Source of the DNA: an uncultured Brevibacillus sp.
GTDB lineage: Bacteria > Bacillota > Bacilli > Brevibacillales > Brevibacillaceae
Reading direction: 5' to 3'
NCBI RefSeq assembly: GCF_947502445.1
Contig: NZ_CANMZW010000005.1
Location: 62,001-126,000 of the forward strand
Length of the DNA stretch: 64,000 bases
Positions 25,100 through 34,114 of this stretch are shown in pieces (the stretch's first letter is position 1; each line of letters begins with the position of its first letter). The notes below the pieces were generated by a model, which saw nothing but the letters and a program-made list of their open reading frames with translations, had not been told where the DNA came from and searched no databases. Both the position numbers and the translations under genes were made by a program.

Positions 25100-26023
25100 T
25101 TACTTGTATTGTGGAACGATCTTGGAGCGCTTGTTGATGTATCTGTCTACAGCCATGGCCGCAATTGCTCCATCTGCGGCTGCTACGACAGCCTGCTTCA
25201 CTGGTGTTTTGCGTACTTCTCCAGCTCCAAACACGCCTGGAATAGAAGATTGCATGAATTCATCCAAAATCATAAAGCCTTCATCGTCCAGGGGAACCTG
25301 TCCGTCGAGGAAATCTGTGCCCGGCTTGCTACCAGACAGGAATACGAACACGCCGTCTACTGAAAGCACTTCTTCATTACCTTCCGCTGTGCGGAGGCGA
25401 AGTCCTTCGACAGATTTGTTACCGATGATTTCAAGTGGGCGTGTACGGAATTTAATCTCTGTATTTGGCAGCTCAGGAGTGCCTTCTACGCCTTGCAGCT
25501 CAGCACGCGGAACCAGGAAGGTAATCTTATCTGTGAATTTGGTCAAAGCGTGTGCTTCTTCCAATGCTTCCTCTGTATCACCGATGACAGCAACGTGCTT
25601 GCCTTCATAAAAAGCCCCGTCACATGTAGAGCATGTGCTCACGCCGCGTCCCAATAGCTCCTCTTCACCTGGGAGCATGCGGTTGCGTCCTTTCGCACCG
25701 GTCGCCACAATCACTGCTTTTGCTTCAAAAGTGCCATGTGCAGTAAATACGGCTTTCTCTTCATCCTCCACATCAACTGCCGAAATCGTCGTCTGGATAA
25801 ATTCAGCGCCGAAGCTCTCCGCTTGTCTGCGCATTTTATCCAGCAACTCTTTTCCGGACAGCTCGCCTTCCACGCCAGGGTAGTTGGCAATTTTATGAGT
25901 CAAGGCGAGAGCACCTGTACCTGGCGCTTTATCAATCACGAGCGTCTTCAAATTTCCCCGTGCTGTATAGATGGCAGCGGATGCACCTGCCGGGCCTCCA
26001 CCGATAATGATCACATCATACAT
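25100..26023 (-). CDS. Thioredoxin reductase-like flavoprotein (Cp34-like)
   Basis: A 307-residue FAD/NAD(P)H enzyme. An FAD-binding GGGPAGASAAIYTARG near the N-terminus, the redox disulfide CSTCDG in the middle and a C-terminal GAGEVRKTPVKQAVVAAADG are visible, as in low-molecular-weight thioredoxin reductases. The ATG at 26023 is placed by GGGGGA and the immediate FAD motif; an ATG at 26041 has poorer spacing. It heads the three-gene peroxide defence operon and follows a promoter flanked by two PerR-type boxes. Probably specific for the neighbouring glutaredoxin rather than for thioredoxin. Confidence 0.88.
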   Translation of the reverse strand: MYDVIIIGGGPAGASAAIYTARGNLKTLVIDKAPGTGALALTHKIANYPGVEGELSGKELLDKMRRQAESFGAEFIQTTISAVDVEDEEKAVFTAHGTFEAKAVIVATGAKGRNRMLPGEEELLGRGVSTCSTCDGAFYEGKHVAVIGDTEEALEEAHALTKFTDKITFLVPRAELQGVEGTPELPNTEIKFRTRPLEIIGNKSVEGLRLRTAEGNEEVLSVDGVFVFLSGSKPGTDFLDGQVPLDDEGFMILDEFMQSSIPGVFGAGEVRKTPVKQAVVAAADGAIAAMAVDRYINKRSKIVPQYK

Positions 26024-26049
26024 GTCGGCTCCCCCTTCCAATTATCAGT

Positions 26050-26064
26050 TTATAATTATTATCA
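26050..26064 (-). promoter_or_regulatory. PerR/Fur-type box (downstream of the start point)
   Basis: TTATAATTATTATCA matches the B. subtilis PerR box (TTATAATNATTATAA) at 14 of 15 positions. It is also one base from a Fur box (TGATAATNATTATCA). The peroxide-defence genes it precedes favour PerR. Confidence 0.65.
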
Positions 26065-26080
26065 ACTAGGAACACTTCTC

Positions 26081-26109
26081 ATTTTACAAGATACAAAATA
26101 AAAGTCAAT
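26081..26109 (-). promoter_or_regulatory. Sigma-A promoter of the peroxiredoxin operon
   Basis: On the minus strand TTGACT (26109-26104), 17 bases, then TAAAAT (26086-26081). Near-consensus at both hexamers, 60-80 bases before the first gene. Confidence 0.75.
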
Positions 26110-26116
26110 ATCCTTT

Positions 26117-26131
26117 TATAATGATTTTAAA
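26117..26131 (-). promoter_or_regulatory. Second PerR-type box (upstream of -35)
   Basis: TTATAATGATTTTAA matches the PerR consensus at 14 of 15 positions. With the box at 26050 it brackets the promoter, an arrangement that would allow repression by two PerR dimers. Confidence 0.55.
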
Positions 26132-26269
26132 TAACGAATATAATATAAAACATCTTTGACATTTCATCACGAGTGACGTACGTACCCCAGCCTAAAACTC
26201 GCCTTTTTGCTGGCTCACAAGCTGGCTGTATCTGTAGACGAGCTATTTCACTTCGCGGAGGAAGCATAG

Positions 26270-26720
26270 ATGAAAAGAACAACCCGTCAATGAGGTGCTG
26301 CGATAATTGGAGCTGCAGCTGTGCGCTATTGTCCTCACCTCCCTGCTCTCCGCTATTACGTGGGGAAGCCGTGAAGCAGGAGATGGTCTCGCTCAGGATG
26401 ATGAGCTATGACTCCCCGTCTCTAGCAAGGATTCCGTGGAATACGCTTTATTCAAAGGCTTGATTAGGGATGAAAAAACCCCTGATCTTATTGTCCAGCG
26501 GTATTTATTCCCTATGAAAATGCCCCACTACTCCATATTATTTTACGATTGAAAATATTGCCCAACTCGTTGACTAATCAGGTAATTCAAGATAAAGTAC
26601 GCCTATCACTTGAACGCACAAAAGCAAGAAAGCGAGAAAGCGAGAAAGCGTCACATTGTGAATGACAAGCTTATCGGCGCCATCAACGCCGTAGTTGCCA
26701 TGAACAAAAAATCCCCTTTG
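26270..26720 (+). pseudogene. Decayed gene of unknown function
   Basis: A ribosome site (GGAGG) and ATG at 26270 start MKRTTRQ, then an in-frame TGA, then GAAIIGAAAV. After one frameshift a membrane segment AIVLTSLLSAITWGSREAGD follows, then another TGA and SSKDSVEYALFKGLIRDEKTPDLIV. Further shifts give ENIAQLVD, QVIQDKVRLSLERTKARK and DKLIGAINAVVAMNKK. Pieces in different frames still look like one protein with an N-terminal anchor. A triple AGAAAGCG tandem at about 26629-26652 sits in one of the frameshifted parts. I do not recognise the family. Confidence 0.5.
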
Positions 26721-26734
26721 CAAGTAAGGGGATT
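26710..26734. terminator. Hairpin upstream of the NhaC gene
   Basis: AATCCCCTT pairs with AAGGGGATT (26710-26718 and 26726-26734). A run of A precedes it, so it reads as a terminator on the minus strand; on the plus strand it lies in the nhaC leader, 28 bases before the ATG. Confidence 0.4.
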
Positions 26735-26762
26735 AGTCTGATTTCAGCAAGGAGTTGCCAGC

Positions 26763-28133
26763 ATGAACAAGCCATTAACCTTTGCCAAAAGCCTTTGGGT
26801 ATTGCTCGCCGTCTTTGGCATCTTGTTTCCAGCACTGTTCTGGGGAAAAGTAGAACCGCATATGCCGCTTTTGGGGGCTACCATCGCGGCGGCCACACTA
26901 CTGCGCCTGTTTGGTGTCCCGTGGAAGCAGATGGAGGAGGGACTAATCAAAGGCATACAAACAGCTATCGCCCCGATGCTGATCCTTTCTCTCATCGGTA
27001 TCCTGATCGGGGTCTGGATGATGAGTGGTACCGTTCCGATGATTTTACAGCTCGGGATTTCCATTATTTCACCTGAATATTTCACAGTCAGTGCCCTTTT
27101 TCTGACCATTATCGTCTCTACTGTAACAGGGAGCTCCTTCACGACGATCAGCACAGTCGGTGTCGCCTTGATGGGGGTATCCACTGCGCTCGGTCTCGAT
27201 CCGTTGATGACCGCCGGTGCCATCATCAGCGGTGCCTGCTTCGGGGATAAAATGTCTCCGCTCTCGGATACAACCAATTTTGCTGCGGCAATAGCGGGCG
27301 TTCCCTTGATGACGCATGTGAAATTCATGATGCACACCTCGATCCCTGCTGCTTTACTTACAGCTCTTTTCTTTGGTTTTCAGGGACAAGCAGTGAATGT
27401 CAATCTGGACGCTATTCGAGACATTCAACTGGCACTCACGCAAAACTTTTCACTTGGGGTGATCACGCTGCTGCCAGCACTGGTCGTCCTGATCTGTTCC
27501 GCACTGCGTAAGCCGATTCTGCCTACCCTCGTTTTCGGGATTCTTAGTGGGGTTGCTACAGCTGCCTTCGCGCAGGGCGTTTATTCTCCGGTACAATGGA
27601 TGAATGTCATGCAAAACGGCTTCGTCAGTACGATAACCAATGAAGCCGTCACAGCGATTGTGAATCGCGGGGGTTTATTGTCTATGACCTGGTCGCTCAC
27701 CCTCATCCTCATTGCACTGTCGCTCGGAGGCATTCTCCAGCACAGTGGTGTATTCCACGCTCTCTTTGATGGGTTCATCAAACGCATGAAGCACGATGCG
27801 GGAATGGTAGGACTTGCTGGCTCTTCTTCTATCCTCGTTAACGTCCTGACTGGCGAGCAGTATTTGTCGATTTTACTCCCCGGCCAGATGTTTCGCGAGG
27901 CATTCTTGGCCCGCTGCATCGAGGGAAGGCGTCTGTCACGCACCTTGGAGGATTGCGGCACATTGGTCAACCCGCTCATTCCGTGGGGGGTTAGCGGTGC
28001 CTTTTTTACCAGTACCCTGCACGTCGCTACACTCGATTACTTGCCTTACGTGATCTACTTATGGATTTCACCGCTTTTGACCATGCTCTTCGCTTGGCGA
28101 GCACAAAAGGTTAGCCAATCGCATACACGGTAG
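26763..28133 (+). CDS. nhaC: NhaC-family Na+/H+ antiporter
   Basis: A 456-residue membrane protein with about eleven helices. NhaC-type signatures include SGTVPMILQLG, VSTVTGSSFTTISTVGVALMG and GDKMSPLSDTTN, the last being the conserved ion-site region of the family. It exchanges sodium (or a carboxylate, in the MleN branch) for protons. AAGGAG precedes the ATG. Its 3' end overlaps the convergent GGDEF gene by 23 bases. Substrate cannot be fixed from sequence. Confidence 0.88.
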   Translation: MNKPLTFAKSLWVLLAVFGILFPALFWGKVEPHMPLLGATIAAATLLRLFGVPWKQMEEGLIKGIQTAIAPMLILSLIGILIGVWMMSGTVPMILQLGISIISPEYFTVSALFLTIIVSTVTGSSFTTISTVGVALMGVSTALGLDPLMTAGAIISGACFGDKMSPLSDTTNFAAAIAGVPLMTHVKFMMHTSIPAALLTALFFGFQGQAVNVNLDAIRDIQLALTQNFSLGVITLLPALVVLICSALRKPILPTLVFGILSGVATAAFAQGVYSPVQWMNVMQNGFVSTITNEAVTAIVNRGGLLSMTWSLTLILIALSLGGILQHSGVFHALFDGFIKRMKHDAGMVGLAGSSSILVNVLTGEQYLSILLPGQMFREAFLARCIEGRRLSRTLEDCGTLVNPLIPWGVSGAFFTSTLHVATLDYLPYVIYLWISPLLTMLFAWRAQKVSQSHTR

Positions 28134-29325
28134 TACAGTTTTTGCCCCGACGCTTGGAGCGGTACAGCGCTTCATCGGCTGCCCGCTTCAGGCCGTCGGC
28201 TGTTTTCTCATCCTCTGGATAGCGCGCAATCCCTACGCTCACCGCTACAGGAATACAGCAATTCTCATGCACCAACGGACGTACGCGCAAATACTCCCTG
28301 ATTGCCCTGACCTTTTCCTCCGCTTCCTCCATCGTAGCATCGGGTGACAGGAGCATGAATTCATCACCCGCATAACGATAAGCCGTATCCTCTTTTCCAG
28401 CGACTGCTTTCATCGCCTCCGCTATGCGACGAATCATCGCATCTCCCACATGATGACCGTGATGATCGTTTACCGTCTTGAGACTATCCGAATCGAGCAT
28501 GATCAGTGCAACTGAAGAAGACTCGACGCTCAGCAAATTTTCCAAATCACGGTGAAAAGCACGGTAATTGGCGATGCCCGTCAGCTCGTCCTGAAACGAC
28601 ATCTGGTACATGCGTTCATACAGACGTGCCGTTTCGATTGCACTCGCTACCTGAAATCCGATGATTTTCAGCAGCTCCTCATGCTCTTTCTTATAGGCAA
28701 ATTCACGGTATGATTGGGCAGAAATGACGCCTTTCATCTGGTTTCCCAGCATAAGCGGCACAAAGATGCATGTATTCGTATCGATTTCCGGGCTGCCCCA
28801 TCGAATCATCTCAGGCTCACTCGGTTCATTCTTCATCGTTCGTATATGTATGGTTTGGCGTGTGTCAATGACTTTGGAAATCAGTCCTTGCCCATACGGG
28901 ATGGTGAGCGGCCCATAATTGATTCCGCTGTCGATGCTGATCGGTACCCTGATCTCACAGTCACCCTCGTCAAAAAAGGCAATGAAAAAAGCATCAGCAC
29001 GCATGACTCGCGATACCAGCTCAAACGCTTTCCACAAGATCTGGTTCTCTTCGTACGTCTTGGCAAAAATATGGCTCAGATCATGCAAAATTTTCATATG
29101 CTCAGACATCCAAAGCATTTCGTTCACTTTGTCATGTAACTGACCAATTTGTGTCAGCAGCTCTTTGTGCAACGTCCCATCCTGTTCAGTCAGCAGATCG
29201 TTAACCTCACGTGACACCGCTTCCAACTCTTCGTGATTTACAAGCTCAATACTGCTAAGCCATTGACCATAACGCTTCAATAGCTCCCTTCCATACGCTT
29301 CTTTTCCAGCAAAGTCATCCTGCAT
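28111..29325 (-). CDS. GAF-GGDEF diguanylate cyclase
   Basis: A 404-residue cytoplasmic protein with an N-terminal helical stretch, a GAF domain (about residues 85-235) and a GGDEF domain (about 240-400). The active-site loop is AGDEF in YRYAGDEFMLL, a form found in active enzymes; DELTGIANYRAFHRDL and DSDSLKTVND upstream are typical. No RxxD inhibitory site is seen five residues before the loop. It would make cyclic di-GMP in response to a GAF ligand. GGAGGG precedes the ATG at 29325. Near the next minus-strand gene by 28 bases, so possibly in one operon with it. Confidence 0.88.
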   Translation of the reverse strand: MQDDFAGKEAYGRELLKRYGQWLSSIELVNHEELEAVSREVNDLLTEQDGTLHKELLTQIGQLHDKVNEMLWMSEHMKILHDLSHIFAKTYEENQILWKAFELVSRVMRADAFFIAFFDEGDCEIRVPISIDSGINYGPLTIPYGQGLISKVIDTRQTIHIRTMKNEPSEPEMIRWGSPEIDTNTCIFVPLMLGNQMKGVISAQSYREFAYKKEHEELLKIIGFQVASAIETARLYERMYQMSFQDELTGIANYRAFHRDLENLLSVESSSVALIMLDSDSLKTVNDHHGHHVGDAMIRRIAEAMKAVAGKEDTAYRYAGDEFMLLSPDATMEEAEEKVRAIREYLRVRPLVHENCCIPVAVSVGIARYPEDEKTADGLKRAADEALYRSKRRGKNCTTVYAIG

Positions 29326-29352
29326 GAACAACCCTCCAGCCATTGGATAGGC

Positions 29353-29679
29353 TTACGATTTCTTCTCCACATAACGCTCCACTGCTGCACGAATCGCCTG
29401 TAAGACCGCCCCCTGACCAGGAGCCAGAAAACGTTCTTGTATGGCATGTGTAATCTCTTGTAATCCGTCAACAACTGTCTTTCCTACGATTAATTGGACC
29501 AAAAACTCACTGGTTTTGTCCATGACAAATGTAAAACTGGCATCACAGATTTCATCCTTGTCCACATCGATGATGAGAACACAGCCTACCATGGTGGATA
29601 CCTCGTACAGAGGGGTTCCTTTTGGAATTTGGGCAAATCCTGCTGTCAGAACTGTATTTTTCGCCGCCTCGTTACCCAT
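29353..29679 (-). CDS. DUF3870-like protein
   Basis: A 108-residue protein starting MGNEAAKNTVLTAGFAQIPK. The pattern GFAQIPKGTPLYEVSTMVGCVLIIDVDKDEI, then SEFLVQLIVGKTVVDGLQEI and a C-terminal AVLQAIRAAVERYV, fits DUF3870, a small alpha/beta family of unknown function. GGGAGG lies eight bases before the ATG at 29679; the longer frame from 29742 lacks a ribosome site. Upstream of the diguanylate cyclase gene on the same strand. Confidence 0.65.
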   Translation of the reverse strand: MGNEAAKNTVLTAGFAQIPKGTPLYEVSTMVGCVLIIDVDKDEICDASFTFVMDKTSEFLVQLIVGKTVVDGLQEITHAIQERFLAPGQGAVLQAIRAAVERYVEKKS

Positions 29680-29755
29680 CTGCTTGTCCTCCCGCACGTG
29701 ACACTTTTTCCGAGTTTTGCAAAAACTTCCTGTATCAGTCATGAGACAAGAAAAC

Positions 29756-29781
29756 GGCTACTCCTGAATGCAGAAATAGCC
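29756..29781 (-). terminator. Terminator of the MATE exporter gene
   Basis: On the minus strand GGCTATTTCTG pairs with CAGGAGTAGCC around a CATT loop (wobble pairs included), followed by GTTTTCTT. Confidence 0.7.
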
Positions 29782-29814
29782 TTATCCGTACTGACGTGCT
29801 TATCAAAACCAATT

Positions 29815-31206
29815 TTACCCTATTTGAGCTGTTCTTTCCATCCCCTCATTGCGTCTAATGTGCTGAAATCTCCTTTTATACAAATAAAGAAGAAAAACAC
29901 CGCGTATGAGAACATCCAAAAAGATGGCGAGCCATACTCCAGAGAGGCCCATATCCAGTTGAAAGCCAAACAGATAAACGCCTACCATCCGTACCAGCCA
30001 CATGCCCACTGCTGTGGCGTACATCGGAGCCTTGGTGTCACCTGCTCCTTGTAAGCCACCTCGCAGAATCAGAAGCAAGGCAAGCGGCGGCTGATAGAGA
30101 GCCATATACGTAAGAGCGATGACCACATAATCGATGATCTGTGCATCTTGGGTAAATATAGTCGCGATCCAAGGAGCGCACACATACAAGGCCAAACCAA
30201 AGATAGACATCAGCCCAAGCCCCAGCCACATGCAAATCATGCCAAAGGAATATGCATCCCGTGACCGTTTTGCTCCTAGATACTGTCCAACCAGTACCGT
30301 AGCTGCAACTTCAAAGCCCGCACCTGCCAATATCATCAGAGACTCCAGATTCGATGCAATCATGTGGGCGGCGTATGCCTTTGTTCCCATTTGAATAATG
30401 GCTCCGTAATAGAGCAGGACACCAAAGCGCATAATCATTTTTTCAGCTAATACAGGCAAGGACCGCCAAGCCAAATCCTGTGTCGGCTTGCCGAGCAGCT
30501 CTCGCCAGGAAAACCCGCCCCAAATCTCCTCTGAGGACTTGTGGACCGCGATAAACAATGCGGCTGCGCCAATCACACGCACCAATGCCGTAGCCCAGGC
30601 TGCACCCGCTACGCCCCATCCCGCAAAAGAGCCCAATCCAAAAATGAAGACGTAGTCCAATCCCACATGCACAATATTGATCCACAGGCTGACCTTCATC
30701 GGGGTGCGTGTATCTCCGTTTGAACGCAAAATACTACCCAAGGTGACCATCAGAGATAAGAAGAGAGCAGATCCACCAACGATACGAAAATAGGTCGCTG
30801 CCTCTTCCAGCACATCAGGCTCTGTGCCCATGATTCGTAAAATGGGGGCAGCAAAGAAGATAGCCGCGATTCCAAACAATATCCCGATTGCAGAGGAAAG
30901 CACGATCGCTTGTCTGGCGTAAGCAGCAGCCTCTTTTTCCCGTCCTGCTCCTATGCTTTGTGTAATATAGGAGGAAGCCGAAACGCCAACTGCCATAAAT
31001 ATTGCCATGGCGACCAGTACCATCGCATTTGCCACCCCAACAGCAGCAATCGCTGTTGCACCTAGACTGGACACGAAAAACAGATCGACAAAGCCAACAA
31101 GCGTATGTAATATCTGTTCGAGCATCGCCGGGATCGCCAGCGATAAGATCAGACCAATTTTTTGCTTTCTAGTGAGCAGTTCATCTGTTAAGACTAATGA
31201 AGCCAT
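29815..31206 (-). CDS. MATE-family multidrug efflux protein
   Basis: A 463-residue membrane protein with twelve predicted helices in two related halves. MATE features include SLAIPAMLEQILHTLVGFVDLFFVSSLG in the first helices and a matching arrangement after residue 240. It exports cationic drugs or metabolites in exchange for Na+ or H+. The ATG at 31206 has AAAGGTG upstream; the in-frame upstream start is poorly supported. Single gene with its own terminator. Confidence 0.88.
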   Translation of the reverse strand: MASLVLTDELLTRKQKIGLILSLAIPAMLEQILHTLVGFVDLFFVSSLGATAIAAVGVANAMVLVAMAIFMAVGVSASSYITQSIGAGREKEAAAYARQAIVLSSAIGILFGIAAIFFAAPILRIMGTEPDVLEEAATYFRIVGGSALFLSLMVTLGSILRSNGDTRTPMKVSLWINIVHVGLDYVFIFGLGSFAGWGVAGAAWATALVRVIGAAALFIAVHKSSEEIWGGFSWRELLGKPTQDLAWRSLPVLAEKMIMRFGVLLYYGAIIQMGTKAYAAHMIASNLESLMILAGAGFEVAATVLVGQYLGAKRSRDAYSFGMICMWLGLGLMSIFGLALYVCAPWIATIFTQDAQIIDYVVIALTYMALYQPPLALLLILRGGLQGAGDTKAPMYATAVGMWLVRMVGVYLFGFQLDMGLSGVWLAIFLDVLIRGVFLLYLYKRRFQHIRRNEGMERTAQIG

Positions 31207-31372
31207 GTTGTCCACACCTTTTGGCTGTAAATCATCACGTTGCCAATCATACTGCAAAAGGGTAGGTTGATCTAGCACTTTTTGCTGACTAAAACAAAAG
31301 ATATGGTTCTGTTCCCCTCATCACTTGCAAAACAACGTTTGGAGAAAGACTCGCCATACCTCATTTTCTGTC

Positions 31373-32281
31373 CTAAGTGGATGACCCATCGATTGCCTCT
31401 CTCACCCGGTTGTCCGCACGAATCAGACGCTCCTTTGCATCTGCGGCAGCAAGCCGGGTCTTTTGCATCACGATCGCTACGCGTACGTCTCCTGCCGCAT
31501 CGCTTAGCAGCTTCTCTGCTTCCTGGTAGATGACCCCCGTCGCTTCCATGACAATACGCTTGGCCCGCTCTCGCAGCTTCCAATTCGTCGCTTGTACATT
31601 CACCATCAAATTTCCGTATACCTTGCCCAAGTGAACCATACTGGCTGTCGTCAGCATATTCAGGACCATTTTGGTTGCACTGCCAGCCTTGAGACGTGTG
31701 GAGCCCGTCACGACCTCCGGACCCACCAGTATATTGATGGGTACGTCTGCTCCCTGGCTGATGTCTGGATCAGGATTACAGGACACAGAAATCGTCCATG
31801 CGCCAACTGTCTTTGCTTCTTTCAGCGCCCCGATTACATAAGGGGTTCTCCCGCTTGCCGCGATCCCTACAACTGCATCTCCCTTTTTAATGCCATGAAG
31901 CCGTATATCCTCATGTCCCATTTGCTCCGAATCTTCGGCTCCCTCAATGGCGCTTAGCAATGCTTTGGCCCCGCCGGCAATAATTCCCTGCACCATTTGT
32001 GGATCGGTGCCAAATGTAGGGGGACACTCTGCCGCATCGAGAACACCTAGCCGTCCACTTGTTCCGGCACCAAAATAAAACAGCCTCCCCCCTTTTGCCA
32101 GAGCCTGCCCGATCAGCTCTACTGCCCTGGCGACCTCAGGCAGCACCTGCTGTACAGCAAATGCCACCTTGTGATCCTCCTGATTCATCAGTGTCACGAT
32201 CTGGATAGCCGACATCTGATCCAACCGTTCACTTGCTGTATTCCGTCTTTCTGTATGGAGCTGGTGCAAGTTCTCGCCCAC
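31373..32281 (-). CDS. murQ: N-acetylmuramic acid 6-phosphate etherase (MurQ)
   Basis: A 302-residue SIS-domain enzyme. FYFGAGTSGRLGVLDAAECPPTFG, GIAASGRTPYVIGALK and GSTRLKAGSATKMVLNML are MurQ signatures. It splits MurNAc-6-P into GlcNAc-6-P and D-lactate in peptidoglycan recycling. The start is the GTG at 32281, placed by GGGGTGA and four bases after the stop of the kinase gene. An in-frame start at 32341 would overlap that gene. Last of the recycling operon. Confidence 0.93.
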   Translation of the reverse strand: MGENLHQLHTERRNTASERLDQMSAIQIVTLMNQEDHKVAFAVQQVLPEVARAVELIGQALAKGGRLFYFGAGTSGRLGVLDAAECPPTFGTDPQMVQGIIAGGAKALLSAIEGAEDSEQMGHEDIRLHGIKKGDAVVGIAASGRTPYVIGALKEAKTVGAWTISVSCNPDPDISQGADVPINILVGPEVVTGSTRLKAGSATKMVLNMLTTASMVHLGKVYGNLMVNVQATNWKLRERAKRIVMEATGVIYQEAEKLLSDAAGDVRVAIVMQKTRLAAADAKERLIRADNRVREAIDGSST

Positions 32282-32285
32282 TGGC

Positions 32286-33260
32286 TCACCCCTTTTCCAA
32301 TTCGGTTTCACTCGTTTGCAGTTGTTTTTTGATCTTCTCATCCAGGCTATGTCCGCTACGTGCCATCGCTGCCACTAAAGAACCGATTACCGGCGAGACA
32401 GACGGAACTACCGTTGCAAATGATGCTTTTTGCTTCAGCTGCTGACAGAGCATCGTATTTCCCGTCAGTAAACCACCTGACAGGACGACAGGTAACCGTT
32501 CGTTCGTTTTAGCAAAACAAGTGGTAGCCAGCTCGATCAATGACTCTGCTGCCTCGCTGATCAAGCGAAGGGCGATGGCATCACCTGATTTGGCGGCACG
32601 CTCGACAAGCCCACTCGTCTGTGCCAACCCCATACGTGGATTACTTGCGTTGTAAATCAAGCTGATCAGCTCATTCGGCCGCTCGGCTCCGTAATGGGCG
32701 AGAAACAATTCGGTCAGCATGGTCTGCTCGCCTCGCCCGTCATGAGCACGCAAGACAGCTACTGCCGCCCTTTTCCCCAAGTCAAAGCCGCTCCCTTCAT
32801 CTCCTACCAAATACCCCCAGCCACCGACGCGATGACGCTCGCCTTGCTCTGTCAGTGCATACGCAATCGAGCCCGTGCCGCAAATAAGAACGATGCCTGG
32901 GCTGCCCCACGTCCCCGCGTAAAGAGCCGCAATCGCGTCGTTGTCGATAAACAGGCGCTCCTGCCATGTATCGTGGAAAGCAGCCTGAATCAGCGCTTTG
33001 GTCGGCTGATGATCTGCACCCCCGAGGCCAATATAAAGGCCAGCTACCTCCTCTGCTTTTGCACCAGCCTGCTCCTGCACCTGCTTGATGCAGGCTTGCA
33101 GTGTACACTCCACCTCAGCCCATGGCCGGGACAACGGGTTTGTACCCTCGCCAACCGCTATTGCCTTCACTTGTCCAGTCCCGTCACTAATCGCTGCTTT
33201 TGTTTTCGTACCGCCACCATCTATCCCGATGAACCACTTGTTTTCCTTACTTGACCGCAC
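32286..33260 (-). CDS. murK: BadF/BadG-family amino-sugar kinase (MurK-like)
   Basis: A 324-residue ASKHA-fold kinase: phosphate-1 loop FIGIDGGGTKTKAAI, a second phosphate loop LICGTGSIAYAL, GGWGYLVGDEGSGFDLGK, and an adenosine motif VVLSGGLLTGN. The family includes GlcNAc kinases and MurK of Clostridium, which phosphorylates MurNAc and GlcNAc. Between the importer genes and murQ, the most likely reaction is MurNAc to MurNAc-6-P. It starts with GTG at 33260, 14 bases inside the end of the permease gene; AAGGG is ten bases upstream. Confidence 0.85.
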   Translation of the reverse strand: MRSSKENKWFIGIDGGGTKTKAAISDGTGQVKAIAVGEGTNPLSRPWAEVECTLQACIKQVQEQAGAKAEEVAGLYIGLGGADHQPTKALIQAAFHDTWQERLFIDNDAIAALYAGTWGSPGIVLICGTGSIAYALTEQGERHRVGGWGYLVGDEGSGFDLGKRAAVAVLRAHDGRGEQTMLTELFLAHYGAERPNELISLIYNASNPRMGLAQTSGLVERAAKSGDAIALRLISEAAESLIELATTCFAKTNERLPVVLSGGLLTGNTMLCQQLKQKASFATVVPSVSPVIGSLVAAMARSGHSLDEKIKKQLQTSETELEKG

Positions 33261-34074
33261 CTGCTGTCAACCCTTCCATGAACTGCCTTGACGCCATCAA
33301 AAACACACCGATCATCGGCAAAGCAGACAATGTAAGCCCGGCAAACAACAGGCTCCAATCTGTTTCGTATTCACCAAACAAGACCATCATGCCTACCGGA
33401 ATCGTTTTGAGCGCATCACTCTGGATAAAAATGAGCGGGAAGAAAAAATCGTTCCAGGCATGGATGAAATTAATGATGACAACCGTTGCCAACGCAGGGC
33501 GGATTAACGGCAAAAGCACTCGCCAAAATACCTGAAAATGGTTGCAGCCGTCGATTCGCGCAGCCTCCTCCAGCTCCACGGGCAGCGTACGGAAAAATCC
33601 TGTCAGGATAAATACCGAAATCGGAATCCCACTAGCTGTATAAATCAGGATCAACGACCACAGCGAGTTGAGCAGGCCAAGGTTTTTCATCAAAATGAAT
33701 AAAGGGACAAGACCCAGCTTGATCGGAATCATCAGACCCAGCAGGAAAAAGAAGTACAGTACCCCCGTCCATTTATATGAGAATCTCGCCAAATAAAAGG
33801 CAGCCATCGCAGAGAAAACGGTAATCAGCAAAACAGACATCACGCTGACAAATATGCTGTTCATCAAAAAATCGGCAAAGGGGACGACTTCCCACAGCTT
33901 TCTGTACGTGTCCAGACTAAAAGCCGTTGGCAGAAGCGACAGAGGATTTTCGAAAATCTGCATATTCGTTTTGAAGGAGGAAGCAATCATAAGCACAATC
34001 GGATAAAGGGATATCAGCATGAAGAGATAGGCCAGAACGTACTGCGCCGCCCGGCCACCCACACTCGTTCTCAC
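33247..34074 (-). CDS. ABC sugar importer permease (MalG type)
   Basis: A 275-residue permease with six helices and the EAA loop ELEEAARIDGCNHFQVFWRVLLP typical of binding-protein-dependent importers. A GTG start at 34074 follows AAGGAG by nine bases. Together with the next two upstream genes it makes an importer; no ATPase gene is in the operon, so it probably shares a general MsmX-type ATPase encoded elsewhere, as carbohydrate importers of Bacillus do. The substrate is likely MurNAc or a muropeptide sugar, judged from neighbours. Confidence 0.88.
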   Translation of the reverse strand: MRTSVGGRAAQYVLAYLFMLISLYPIVLMIASSFKTNMQIFENPLSLLPTAFSLDTYRKLWEVVPFADFLMNSIFVSVMSVLLITVFSAMAAFYLARFSYKWTGVLYFFFLLGLMIPIKLGLVPLFILMKNLGLLNSLWSLILIYTASGIPISVFILTGFFRTLPVELEEAARIDGCNHFQVFWRVLLPLIRPALATVVIINFIHAWNDFFFPLIFIQSDALKTIPVGMMVLFGEYETDWSLLFAGLTLSALPMIGVFLMASRQFMEGLTAGAVK

Positions 34075-34114
34075 ATCGTGTCACTCCTTTCTAAGACTTT
34101 TGCCAAATCCAAGA

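Noticed and set aside
26042..26064. Fur box rather than PerR box
   Set aside because: One base from both consensus sequences, but the genes are for peroxide defence and the second box fits PerR; kept as PerR/Fur-type.
31272..31583. 103-codon minus-strand ORF overlapping murQ
   Set aside because: It is an alternative frame of the murQ 3' region with no start signal.
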